47,394 bases of DNA from Anaerolineaceae bacterium (GTDB lineage: Bacteria > Chloroflexota > Anaerolineae > Promineifilales > Promineifilaceae). Shown here piece after piece: positions 9,601 through 16,952 of this stretch. The notes below the pieces were generated by a model. It was not told the DNA's origin. It ran no database searches and saw only the letters and a program-made list of their open reading frames with translations. Both the position numbers and the translations under genes were made by a program. The stretch lies in assembly GCA_002699125.1 (NCBI GenBank), contig PABI01000175.1:1-47394 (forward strand). The letters are read 5' to 3'. Numbering within the stretch: position 1 is the first letter of the stretch; every line of letters starts with the position of its first letter.

Positions 9601-10806
9601 GCGATTTACAATCTGATGGCTGAGATTCGCTTGCAGCAAGCGCGCTACGCAGAAGTGCCAAAACTAGCAGAAGAAATCATCAAATCATCGCTGCCAGATA
9701 AGCCAGCGGTGGAGCTGGGCCAGGCGTATCTGCTTTGGGGCAAAGCGTTGGCTGCCTTGGCCGATTATGCGGCAGCGCTTGAAAAACTAACGCAGGCTGA
9801 GACGATTTTCCGTGGCAGCCAGCAGCCAAAAAAGCTGGGCCAGGCGCTCATCGCCCAGGCAGAAGGGCGCAGCCGTCAGCAGCCAGATGCGACTCCTTTA
9901 CAAGCAATGCACGAAGCAGAAAAATTGTTGCAGGAAGAAACAGATCCGGCGCTCCTGGGACAAAAAGCATTGACCCTGTCGCGAATACAGCACCGTTTAG
10001 GGCAGGTTGATTTGGCTCTGGCTGCGGCAGAAACGGCCGTTACCAATTTGCGGTCCGCGGGTGCAAACAATCTGGCACATGGCTTGATGCACCGCGCCGA
10101 ACTGCATCTTTATTTGGGGCGGTATGCTTCCGCGTTAGCCGATTTGGAACGCGCCAATGATTTGCTGGACGGCATGGATGATGTGCCGGGCCGGCTAAAG
10201 CTGCATTTGTTATGGAGTGTTGGCTACCATGGCGGTTTGGGTGATTGGCAGCAGGCACAACAGCGCTTGCCGCAGATGCGTCAACTGCTTGCCGACCAGC
10301 CGAAAGAGAAAAACGCGGTGAGTGAAGCCGATATTCAGCTCTGGCTGGGCTTGGCCAGCGTGGCGCTGAATACAGAACGGTGGCCGGAAGCGGAATCATT
10401 GCTGAAGCGGGTACAGACGGCCGTTACGCCGCCGTGTCTGGTTTGGTGGCAGCCGGCAGCACAGTATGCCTGGGGTATGCTGCTGCTAGGGCGGGCCGCT
10501 AAAGATGAACGGAAAACGGCCGTCTCCCAAGCCCACCAAAGCTTCCGCGCAGGCTTGGAAGCCATTCACGCCGGTGGCTGCCTTGATGAATTGCCCCTGA
10601 TTTTGCTGCGATTGGGCCAGACGGCGCGGGAAATGGGGGACGAGCGCTGTTGGCACTATCTGGAAACGGCCGTGCAGGCCGCCCAGCAACGCGCCCGCCA
10701 TGCTGATCGCTTATTGGTGCTGCGTGAAGCTGGACATGCGCTGCTTCACGCCCCCAAAGAAAATTTGCAGCAGCTAGGCCAGGAAATTCTGCAACAACAT
10801 ATCTGA
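6658..10806 (+). CDS. sAC-like tandem class III nucleotidyl cyclase with degenerate P-loop ATPase and TPR region
   Basis: This 1382-aa protein has the domain order of mammalian soluble adenylyl cyclase ADCY10: two cyclase domains, an NTPase and a long TPR-like tail. C1 (about 45-215) has both metal Asp positions, D59 in FADMSGF and D109 in FHGDAMMIYF, but no Asn/Arg pair. C2 (about 265-420) supplies K330 in GDKGNQLHILFG, T391 in REYTVVG, and N398/R402 in VNLSARL. Together they could form one composite site making cAMP (or cGMP) from the NTP. The ATPase (about 475-800) has a damaged Walker A, GSYGSGQM at 499-506, lacking the Lys, while LIVLEDIHLAD remains as a Walker-B-like segment. TPR-like helices fill about 870-1380. 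No membrane segment is seen. It ends 1 bp before the convergent CocE gene. Confidence 0.88.
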   Translation: MSLSSPPHSSIEGTTGQLRTLAQRLAAYIPVTLSRKILQDEQLAPGQSERVRAATMFADMSGFTPMAEALAINGARGTEALSRALLMTFTSLINAIHDAGGAVSHFHGDAMMIYFPDTDGRAASRALASAQFMQRLMQTNFAEVNMMQAKAENSFTLSIKIGVGYGDCLEMLVGDVENMEFVLAGTAVDEAVDAQMQAAAGQVVASQAVLKAAALPAAEPFRLVDELPPVPNAQEGLFWEAYEQPALIRLITAVPAFIPPSLFERLQDRNSQSISEHRSVTSMFVQFDGINFDDDSAGEQLQAYYQWAWQMVQRYGGPNSRVNRILMGDKGNQLHILFGAPVAPDAPEQALRCALAMQQQRPDFIRCQRIGLTAGRVFAGAVGSLNRREYTVVGRMVNLSARLTQICPPDGILIDAETAVRVQPHIIAKPLPPMELKGHREPVSIFQVLAEQTAVTQAQARFQQWQQPPAGRDQELEQLFARMTAALAGAGGLVAIHGSYGSGQMPFLAAGVRHWLEAGGHALVGVCQQHTSDVPYAPWVSVWRDFFELSPEMRLVDQVDQVNDRIAELTPDVANGLSLWRELLGAPLRSTALLVDLPAVVRQMRLFKLVQKSVTAAVAERPYLIVLEDIHLADPASLDLLDALAQHSQNLPLLLLVTYRSGNDFNFNSFARAASSQIVLNDFTPQQARHLILERLGTDELPLVVEQRLGLRDRQGRESAVNPLFLEETLQLMLSLDVVAVDPNKYGNGRLRIDEARLAQMQVSDTIYTLLLARLDQLPAAERGLLQFASVIGREFDLATLVAISPGMNREVAIELLEALAQADLVQQLTGGMVPTYLFQHNLVHQVVYQSLTYARRQTLHANIAELIIRDSGELLPTQYPILAYHFSQTDQHRDGLKYALLAAEDAAAAYNYRGAAEFYKQAAHHLDSLGDKTRWETAVAIAMARSKLLLRLGQFAQAWELAVLALDLCQNQRDGRVKMLAIYNLMAEIRLQQARYAEVPKLAEEIIKSSLPDKPAVELGQAYLLWGKALAALADYAAALEKLTQAETIFRGSQQPKKLGQALIAQAEGRSRQQPDATPLQAMHEAEKLLQEETDPALLGQKALTLSRIQHRLGQVDLALAAAETAVTNLRSAGANNLAHGLMHRAELHLYLGRYASALADLERANDLLDGMDDVPGRLKLHLLWSVGYHGGLGDWQQAQQRLPQMRQLLADQPKEKNAVSEADIQLWLGLASVALNTERWPEAESLLKRVQTAVTPPCLVWWQPAAQYAWGMLLLGRAAKDERKTAVSQAHQSFRAGLEAIHAGGCLDELPLILLRLGQTAREMGDERCWHYLETAVQAAQQRARHADRLLVLREAGHALLHAPKENLQQLGQEILQQHI

Positions 10807-10807
10807 T

Positions 10808-12832
10808 CTAAATCAGGTTGCGGGCAATCTTTTTGGTCCAGGTTTTATGGAAAACACGGACCGCCCCCTCATAAGCTTCAAGTATATTTGAGATGTAGAA
10901 ATGGGTGGCATCGGCCGTTAATTTGCTTTCCGTTTTCATCACTACCTGCCAATCCTCCCGTTTATACTCCAGCCGATACACCACTTTTTGTTCCAGGGAA
11001 AGCGGGTTATCATCGTGCACGGTGAGGGTGTGGGTGCTGACGTCGTCCAGCTCCAGGCCGTGGTTTTTGTAGCGAACGCGGCCGGAATCCTGGTGGAGCG
11101 TGAAGGTGGTAGTGCCGGTAGTGGCTTCGCGGGTCACGGTCTGGCGGCGGATTTCGTGGCGCAATGTTTCGATCGGTTCGGGCGGAGCGATTTCGGCGGG
11201 GGGAAAGTCGGGTAAGGTGTTGTCCGTGGGTTGAAACGGCCGTTCCGGCACCACTAATTTACATTCCTTACCCAGCAGCAGCGTCAACGTCACCGGCTTT
11301 GGCGAAGGCCAGGCGTGGCGCAGGTATGTCGGTGAAATACTGACGCGCCAGCGGTGCCCGGCAGGCAGCCGGTAAGCCATGAGGTTGAGCGGCACGGTGA
11401 CGGTGTAAATCTGCCCCGGTGTGAGCAGCTCAGGCTCTTCGTGGCTGCGGTGGTGGGTGAGGTTGAGCAGGCCCCAGGTGATCAGGGTGGAACGGCCGTC
11501 CGGGGCCACATCACACAAACGCACCGCCACCAGCGCCAATGGCTGATCGACCTTCAACGCCAGCTCGACCTTCGCATAACCAATCAGATTCATGGGTTCA
11601 TCTAGCGACTGGCTCGTAAAGGTGAGACTCTCGCCGTCGGCAGGGCGCTGGTTGCCAGGGGATTCGCCCGGTGAGCCGTGCCCGCCCCAGCCGCCACCGT
11701 CAAGCCCATGATTTTGCAGCCCCACCAAGCTGATTTCTTGTGTGGGCTGCGGGGTGTCATCCAACTGGTTTTCGTTCAAAAAGAATATTTTTTCCTGGAT
11801 GTTGGGTGATGGCCAGGACGGTTCGGTAAGCCAACGGCCGTTTCTCACCTTGTAATTTGGCGCGGGCGGCACGGCGTCTTGCAGCCAGCAGCGAATCATC
11901 GGCTCGTCCATGATGCCCGTGTCGATCCCTTTCAGCCAATGATCCCACCAGCGCAAGCTCTCCTGCAAAAAGCCAATCGGCGGCCCGGGCGAATCGCACT
12001 GCTCGGGGAAGGCGTGGGACCACGGCCCGATGAGCGCCTTGCGCGGTACGGTTAGCCCGGCCATCAGACGGGGAATCGAGTTGTTGTAGCTGTCTGCCCA
12101 GCCACCTACCATATAAACTGGAATCTGGATGTCGGCGTAATTTTCGCGGACGGAGCCGTGTTTCCAGTAGGCGTCACGTGTCTGGTGTTCCAGCCATGTT
12201 TCGATGTACGGCGGCGACTGCGCCAGCCGCTCCAGCCACATTTCGCGCCATTTGTCGCCCACCCAGCGCGGGTCGGGCGGGGACGGGTTGTAGGCAAACA
12301 TGAGTGACGCCCAGGGCAGCATTTGCGAGGTGAGCAGGCAGCCGCCCATGTAATGCACGTCGTCGTGGTAACGGTCGTCCGTCGCGCCAATGGCGATGAT
12401 CGCTTTGAGTTCAGGCGGGCGGCGGGCGGCCACTTGCAGGCTGTTGAAGCCGCCCCAGGAGATACCGTGCATGCCGATGTTGCCATCGCACCATGGCTGG
12501 GCGGCAATCCAGGCCAGGACTTCCAGCGCGTCGTCCTGCTCCTGGGGCAGGTACTCGTCGTAGAGGATGCCGTCGGAATCGCCACTGCCGCGCATGTCGA
12601 CGCGTACGTTGGCGTAGCCGTAGCCGGCAAAATACGCCTGCCGCTTGGCGTCGCGCGCGGAGGTGTAGTCGCTTTTGCGGTAAGGAATGTATTCCAGCAG
12701 GGCCGGGACGGGCTGTTCGGGGGCGCTGTCGGGCAGCCAGATTTTTGCGGCCAGCCGAGTGTCGTCGGACAGGGGAATCCAGACGTTTTCCAGGATGGTG
12801 ACGGTGTGGGGGAACTCTGTTCGGATTTTCAT
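10808..12832 (-). CDS. CocE/NonD-family hydrolase (X-Pro dipeptidyl-peptidase-like)
   Basis: This 674-aa serine hydrolase is of the CocE/NonD (peptidase S15-like) family, which cleaves esters or peptides with an alpha/beta-hydrolase fold followed by a C-terminal jelly-roll domain. The nucleophile motif is GISWGGF with S125. RVDMRGSGDSDG near residue 77-88 is the family's oxyanion-side signature, and HRWRVSISPTYLRHAWPSP is the usual PepX C-terminal motif. The frame opens upstream at 12898, but the extra 22 residues come from the CACAGAG-type repeat. The ATG at 12832 starts at the conserved domain, so I use it. No signal peptide. Its stop is 1 bp from the convergent cyclase gene, leaving no room for an intergenic terminator. 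Substrate unknown. Confidence 0.88.
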   Translation of the reverse strand: MKIRTEFPHTVTILENVWIPLSDDTRLAAKIWLPDSAPEQPVPALLEYIPYRKSDYTSARDAKRQAYFAGYGYANVRVDMRGSGDSDGILYDEYLPQEQDDALEVLAWIAAQPWCDGNIGMHGISWGGFNSLQVAARRPPELKAIIAIGATDDRYHDDVHYMGGCLLTSQMLPWASLMFAYNPSPPDPRWVGDKWREMWLERLAQSPPYIETWLEHQTRDAYWKHGSVRENYADIQIPVYMVGGWADSYNNSIPRLMAGLTVPRKALIGPWSHAFPEQCDSPGPPIGFLQESLRWWDHWLKGIDTGIMDEPMIRCWLQDAVPPAPNYKVRNGRWLTEPSWPSPNIQEKIFFLNENQLDDTPQPTQEISLVGLQNHGLDGGGWGGHGSPGESPGNQRPADGESLTFTSQSLDEPMNLIGYAKVELALKVDQPLALVAVRLCDVAPDGRSTLITWGLLNLTHHRSHEEPELLTPGQIYTVTVPLNLMAYRLPAGHRWRVSISPTYLRHAWPSPKPVTLTLLLGKECKLVVPERPFQPTDNTLPDFPPAEIAPPEPIETLRHEIRRQTVTREATTGTTTFTLHQDSGRVRYKNHGLELDDVSTHTLTVHDDNPLSLEQKVVYRLEYKREDWQVVMKTESKLTADATHFYISNILEAYEGAVRVFHKTWTKKIARNLI

Positions 12833-12860
12833 AGGTGTCTCTTTCTTGGGAGTTTTTTTT

Positions 12861-12954
12861 GGAACACAGAGTTTCGCAGAGGAGACACAGAGTTGCACAG
12901 AGATTTATTTTTCTCTGTGTCACTCTTCGGTTTCTCCGTGCCCCTCTGTGTTCC
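12861..12954. repeat. Nested CACAGAG-type palindromic intergenic repeat
   Basis: A nested hairpin element. The outer arms GGAACACAGAG (12861-12871) and CTCTGTGTTCC (12944-12954) are perfect reverse complements. The inner arms GACACAGAG (12884-12892) and CTCTGTGTC (12913-12921) are also perfect. Further CACAGAG units fill the space. Similar CACAGAG/CTCTGTG repeats are scattered in many environmental bacterial genomes; I recall this from general experience. It lies just upstream of the CocE gene. Confidence 0.75.
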
Positions 12955-13081
12955 GCTTTTTGCCCTGAAGTATAGCCAGTTCCCACTGCGCGAAGTAGGT
13001 TTTGCCAGTTTCTACCTGTTGTGCGGGGACGGCCGTATAAATAAAACAAGTTGTGCTACAATGCGTTTCTGGGAGAATGGA

Positions 13082-13381
13082 ATGAATACTTTGGCAGCTG
13101 AGATTCAAACTGTAAAAGGGCGCAATGTCGTTATTAGTGAAGACACTTTGACGGTGGAATTAACAGACGGCCGTTCCCTTTCTGTGCCGATTGCCTGGTA
13201 TCCTCGTTTGTTTCATGGTAGCCAGCAAGAACGTGAAAACTGGGAACTCATTGGTGACGGTGAGGGAATTCATTGGCCCGATTTAGATGAAGACATTAGC
13301 GTTGAAGGGTTGATTTTAGGCAGACCTTCCGGTGAGAGCCAGCGTTCGTTGCAGCGTTGGCTGGATGGGAGAAAAGCCTAA
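13082..13381 (+). CDS. DUF2442 domain-containing protein
   Basis: This 99-aa protein matches the DUF2442 family. Diagnostic segments are LTDGRSLSVPIAWYPRL, the ENWELIGDGEGIHWPDLDEDIS region and VEGLILG. The biochemical role is unknown. Family members are often next to DUF4160 proteins and have been suggested to be toxin-antitoxin-like, but no DUF4160 partner is seen here. The frame is open far upstream, through DNA that is antisense to CocE. I start at the ATG at 13082 because GGGAG at 13071-13075 lies 6 bases before it. A TACAAT at 13057-13062 could be its -10 box. Its transcripts would run into the hairpin at 13429-13466. Confidence 0.82.
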   Translation: MNTLAAEIQTVKGRNVVISEDTLTVELTDGRSLSVPIAWYPRLFHGSQQERENWELIGDGEGIHWPDLDEDISVEGLILGRPSGESQRSLQRWLDGRKA

Positions 13382-13425
13382 ATTATTTGGTAATCCAAAA
13401 TCGACCTTTTTTCAAATAGCAAACG

Positions 13426-13431
13426 TATAAT
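13426..13431 (+). promoter_or_regulatory. Perfect TATAAT -10 box for the S9 peptidase gene
   Basis: TATAAT at 13426-13431 overlaps the left arm of the terminator-like hairpin at 13429-13461. Its predicted transcription start is about 13438, so most of the left arm would be missing from these transcripts and the Shine-Dalgarno in the right arm would stay free. The -35 is weak (TCGACC at 13401-13406 with long spacing). The box is seen directly; the function is inferred. Confidence 0.45.
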
Positions 13432-13466
13432 CCTCCCTGATTTCTAAATTCAGGGAGGATTTTTTT
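13429..13466 (+). terminator. Intrinsic-terminator hairpin that contains the Shine-Dalgarno of the next gene
   Basis: AATCCTCCCTGA (13429-13440) and TCAGGGAGGATT (13450-13461) form a perfect 12-bp stem with a 9-base loop, followed by T residues up to the ATG at 13467. This is a textbook rho-independent terminator for the upstream DUF2442 transcript. The right arm also contains GGGAGGA, the only good Shine-Dalgarno for the S9 peptidase ATG. Read-through RNA would therefore be terminated or have its ribosome site hidden. Confidence 0.8.
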
Positions 13467-15374
13467 ATGAGCGTAGTACGTAACCCCGATGGGCAAGTGA
13501 TTGAGGAAAAGTACGAACGGCAAGGATGGCCCGCCGTCAAGCGGCCAGATTTGAAGCCGCCGGACGGTTGGGACACGGCGCTGATTCCGGCAGTGAACCG
13601 GGTGCGTAACCATCAGCTTTCGCCTGATGGTGAACAGATTGCGTTCATCTGGGATCGCGAGGATCAGTCAGACGTGTACGTGATGCCCAGCGCGGGCGGC
13701 TGGCCCCGGCGCATTTCCACACGGCGGGCGGCGGCGGCGTACTGGGCCGATGAAGTGCCGCAATGGTCGCCAGACGGCCGTTTCCTGGCCTTTACCATGC
13801 AAGATCACGTGTACATTGCGCCTGCCAGCGGCGGACTTCCACAAAAGATTAGTGACTTTGCCTCATCGGCTTCCTCCCCGGTGTGGCTACTGGACAGCAA
13901 CCAGCTGGTGGTTAGCGTGGAGCGCAATGACCAGGTGCAGCTGCTGCTGACGGGCCGGGACGGCCGTTGGCCGCGCCAAATCATCAAAACGCCAGGGGAT
14001 GCCTGGGATGCGAAACCTTCGCCCGACGGCCGTTTCCTCCTCTTCACCCACCGCCCCTTCGACGACATGAACCGGCTGGACATCTGGCTGGTGGAACTGG
14101 AAACGGGGCAACTGCGCGAGCTGACGAACACGCCCAAGTTGCGTAACTGGGGCGGCATCTGGTCTCCTGACGGGCAGCAGATTGCTTTTATTTCACAGCG
14201 GCCAGAGTTTAACGAGGTGTGGCTGGTGCAGCCGGACGGTTCCGGCCTGCAGCAGCTGTCGCACGAGGGGGCCGACTTTGCCGATCTCGCCTGGTCGCCC
14301 GATGGCAGCCAGATTGCTTGCTCGATCAATCGAGCGGGCGCGTATGAATTGGCGCTGCTGGATGCCCAATCGGGCCAGGTGCGCACGCTGCGGGCGGGCA
14401 ACGGGGTTCACGCCTTGCCTAATTGGTCGCCTGACGGCCGTTTCCTGACCGTAGAGTATGAAGATCCGCTGCTACCGCCGGATTTGTACAAGGTGGCGGT
14501 GGCAGACGGCCGTACGACCCAACTGACCTTCTCCAATCTGCCCGCCCTCGCCGCCAATCCGCTGGTGATGCCCGAAATTGTCAGCTACAAAAGTTTTGAC
14601 GGGCTGGAAATTCCCGCTTTTTTGTACCGCCCGGCCAAATCGAATGGGGCGGCAATTGTGCATCCGCACGGCGGGCCGTCGTCGCTGTACAACTTTGGCT
14701 GGGACATTTGGGCGCAATATTTTGTGGCCAAGGGGTATACCTGGCTGGCCCCGAACTATCGAGGCAGCACCGGGTACGGCGTGACGTTTGAGCACGCCAA
14801 CTACAACAATTGGGGCGTCGGCGACACGCAGGATTGTTTGCACGGGGCGCGCTATCTGCACCAGTTTTCTGAGATTGACCGGGAGCGTATCGGCATTTTT
14901 GGCGGCAGCTACGGCGGCTACATGACGGCCTGCTGCCTCAGCCGCGACCCGGATTATCTCTTTGCCTGCGGCGTGAACAAGTACGGCGACTCCAACATTA
15001 TCAGCTCGTGGGCGCAGTGCAACCGTGATTTGCGGCTGTACACGGAAATCTTCCTGGGCCATCCGGCGCAGAACCGTCCGGTACACGTGGCGGCATCGCC
15101 CATTGCCGAAGTGGAGAACGTGCAGAAGCCGGTGCTTATCGCCCACGGGCTGGACGACACGGTGGTGCCGCCGCAGGCGTCGGAGGAGTGGGTAGAGGCG
15201 CTGCGCCGCGCGGGCAAGACGTTTGAGTACAAGACGTATGCCGGGGAAGCCCACGGCTTTTTGCACAAGAAAACGGTGCTGGATTTTTACGGCCGTATGG
15301 AAACGTTTTTGGATTGGTATCTACTTCCACGTAAGGGCGGGTCGCGACCCGCCCCTACACCGACAACCCAATGA
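13467..15374 (+). CDS. S9-family serine peptidase (acylaminoacyl-peptidase/prolyl-oligopeptidase-like)
   Basis: This 635-aa peptidase has an N-terminal beta-propeller (about 45-370) built from PD40/TolB-like repeats with the recurrent SPDG motif. An alpha/beta-hydrolase domain (about 390-625) follows. The catalytic triad is visible: S481 in FGGSYGGYM, D564 in AHGLDDTVVPP and H596 in GEAHGF. It should release residues from short peptides, with the propeller limiting access. No signal peptide, so it is cytosolic and fits degradation of imported peptides. The ATG at 13467 has GGGAGGA about 8 bases upstream. The last dozen or so codons read through the palindrome at 15335-15354. The TGA overlaps the MttB start (ATGA). 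Confidence 0.92.
   Translation: MSVVRNPDGQVIEEKYERQGWPAVKRPDLKPPDGWDTALIPAVNRVRNHQLSPDGEQIAFIWDREDQSDVYVMPSAGGWPRRISTRRAAAAYWADEVPQWSPDGRFLAFTMQDHVYIAPASGGLPQKISDFASSASSPVWLLDSNQLVVSVERNDQVQLLLTGRDGRWPRQIIKTPGDAWDAKPSPDGRFLLFTHRPFDDMNRLDIWLVELETGQLRELTNTPKLRNWGGIWSPDGQQIAFISQRPEFNEVWLVQPDGSGLQQLSHEGADFADLAWSPDGSQIACSINRAGAYELALLDAQSGQVRTLRAGNGVHALPNWSPDGRFLTVEYEDPLLPPDLYKVAVADGRTTQLTFSNLPALAANPLVMPEIVSYKSFDGLEIPAFLYRPAKSNGAAIVHPHGGPSSLYNFGWDIWAQYFVAKGYTWLAPNYRGSTGYGVTFEHANYNNWGVGDTQDCLHGARYLHQFSEIDRERIGIFGGSYGGYMTACCLSRDPDYLFACGVNKYGDSNIISSWAQCNRDLRLYTEIFLGHPAQNRPVHVAASPIAEVENVQKPVLIAHGLDDTVVPPQASEEWVEALRRAGKTFEYKTYAGEAHGFLHKKTVLDFYGRMETFLDWYLLPRKGGSRPAPTPTTQ
15335..15354. repeat. Perfect 20-bp palindrome inside the 3' end of the S9 peptidase gene
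   Basis: GGGCGGGTCGCGACCCGCCC at 15335-15354 is a perfect palindrome with CCTAC on its right side. It resembles GC-rich palindromic repeats scattered between genes in environmental genomes. Here it is read in frame and encodes the odd Gly/Pro/Arg-rich C-terminal tail of the peptidase. An RNA hairpin here could also affect the coupled MttB gene. Confidence 0.7.
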
Positions 15375-16906
15375 CCCGACAACGCAACACAAAACGAGCC
15401 GAACGGCGGGCGGAGCGGTTGGCGCTGCCGCTGTTGCAGATGGAGTTTGGCACGGTGCGCAATTGGCAACGGCCGTACGATTTCCTCACGCCCGACCAAA
15501 TTGAAACCATCCACAATGCGTCCCTCCATATTCTGGAAAACGTCGGGGTGGATTTTCTGGACGACGAGGTGCTGTCCATTTGGGCCAAGGCCGGAGCGAA
15601 GGTGGATTTTGCTGCTAAACACGTCTGGATTGACCGGGGGCTGCTGTTGGAAACAATTACCCACGCTCCGCCCAGCTTCACCTGGCGCGCCCGCAATCCG
15701 GCACATGACGTGCTGATCGGTGAAAACAGCATTGCTTTTGGGCCAAACGGGGGCATGGTGTACGCGCAGGATTTGGTGAACGGCCGTCGCCCCGGCACCT
15801 TTGCCGATTACCAGAACTTTGTCAGGCTGTCGCAAATGGCCCCGCAGCTGCACTTTGCCGCCTGGGAGCAGGTGGCTCCGCAGGACATCCCATCCAACAC
15901 CCGCCATCTGCACCGGCTGCTGGCCGGGTTTACTCTGGCAGACAAGGCAGTGATGGAGGCGGCACACGGCCGTATTATCACATCCGACTGCCTGAAAATG
16001 GCCGAAGTCGTCTTTGGCTCGCTGGAAGGTGATCCGGTGATTGGCGACGTGATCAACGTCAACAGCCCGCTGCGTTTTGATGACCGGATGCTGGGCGGGC
16101 TGCTCACCTACGCCCGTGCGGGGCAGGTGACCTTTATCACCCCGTTCATCCTGGCCGGGGCGATGAGCCCGGTGACGATGGCCGCGGCCCTGGCGCAGCA
16201 AAACGCCGAGGCGCTGGCGGGCATCGCCCTGACACAGCTGGTGCGGCCAGGCGCGCCGGTGATTTACGGTGGCTTTACCACCAACGTCGATTTGAAGAGC
16301 GGCAGTCCGGCGTTTGGCACGCCGGAAGGAGCCTGGGCGCTGCTGGTCGGTGGGCAGTTGGCCCGTTTTTACAACCTGCCGTATCGTGGCAGTGGCAGCC
16401 TGACCAATGCCCAAATTCCCGATGCCCAGGCCAGCTACGAGACGCTGTGGAACTTGTGGCCCGCCGTCCTGGCCCACACCAATTTGATTATGCACGCTGT
16501 GGGCTGGCTGGAGGGTGGCCTGACCGCCTCGTTTGAGAAATTCATCATCGATCTGGAGAATTTGGCAATGTTTCGCCATTATTTGCAAGGGTTTGTTGTG
16601 GATGAGGCGGCGCTCGCGCTAGACATGATTGCCGAAGTGGGGTCGGGTGGGCATCACTTTGGCACGGCGCACACCCAGGCGCAGTTCCAGACGGCGTTTT
16701 ACCAATCATCGTTGGCGGACCGGCAGGGGTATGAGAGTTGGGTGCAAAGCGGGGGGATGGATACGGCCGTGCGCGCCCACGCCATCTGGCAATCCATGCT
16801 CAAACAGTACGAGCAGCCGCCGCTTGACCCGGCTATTGCCGAAGCGCTGCAAGATTTTGTTGCCCGGCGGGAGCGGGAACTTGCCGGGCAAAATTTGTAT
16901 GATTAG
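15371..16906 (+). CDS. MttB-family (trimethylamine methyltransferase-like) corrinoid methyltransferase, non-pyrrolysine type
   Basis: This 511-aa protein is a member of the MttB superfamily, TIM-barrel enzymes that move a methyl group from quaternary or tertiary amines to a corrinoid protein. The opening segment (LTPDQIETIHNASLHILENVGVDF) and FGPNGG, ITSDCLKMAEVVFG, and AQIPDAQASYET are family-typical. The frame has no internal TAG, so this is the larger non-pyrrolysine group, which includes glycine-betaine methyltransferases. The normal stop happens to be TAG. The substrate cannot be assigned, and no corrinoid protein or MttC-like gene is adjacent. It is coupled to the S9 peptidase by an ATGA overlap. 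Three to four ACGGCCGT copies lie inside. Confidence 0.87.
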   Translation: MTRQRNTKRAERRAERLALPLLQMEFGTVRNWQRPYDFLTPDQIETIHNASLHILENVGVDFLDDEVLSIWAKAGAKVDFAAKHVWIDRGLLLETITHAPPSFTWRARNPAHDVLIGENSIAFGPNGGMVYAQDLVNGRRPGTFADYQNFVRLSQMAPQLHFAAWEQVAPQDIPSNTRHLHRLLAGFTLADKAVMEAAHGRIITSDCLKMAEVVFGSLEGDPVIGDVINVNSPLRFDDRMLGGLLTYARAGQVTFITPFILAGAMSPVTMAAALAQQNAEALAGIALTQLVRPGAPVIYGGFTTNVDLKSGSPAFGTPEGAWALLVGGQLARFYNLPYRGSGSLTNAQIPDAQASYETLWNLWPAVLAHTNLIMHAVGWLEGGLTASFEKFIIDLENLAMFRHYLQGFVVDEAALALDMIAEVGSGGHHFGTAHTQAQFQTAFYQSSLADRQGYESWVQSGGMDTAVRAHAIWQSMLKQYEQPPLDPAIAEALQDFVARRERELAGQNLYD

Positions 16907-16912
16907 GAGAAT

Positions 16913-16945
16913 AGGTGACAGCACTTCCAAAAGTGCCTGACACCT
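16913..16945. repeat. Hairpin repeat after the MttB-like gene
   Basis: AGGTGACAGCACTT (16913-16926) and AAGTGCCTGACACCT (16931-16945) form an imperfect hairpin with a short loop. It sits between two convergent genes and could act as a weak bidirectional terminator, but it lacks a clear T tract. It resembles a common AGGTGTCAGGCACTT-type scattered repeat. Confidence 0.55.
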
Positions 16946-16952
16946 CGATATG

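Noticed and set aside
12861..12954. CRISPR-like array of CACAGAG units
   Set aside because: Units are short, irregular and arranged as nested inverted repeats, not regular direct repeats with spacers; no cas gene is present.
12323..13081. Long open frame extending the DUF2442 gene upstream
   Set aside because: It is antisense to the CocE gene and crosses a repeat; the Shine-Dalgarno and conserved domain support the ATG at 13082.
15371..16906. Pyrrolysine-containing MttB
   Set aside because: No in-frame TAG inside the gene; the only TAG is the final stop, so this is the non-pyrrolysine branch.
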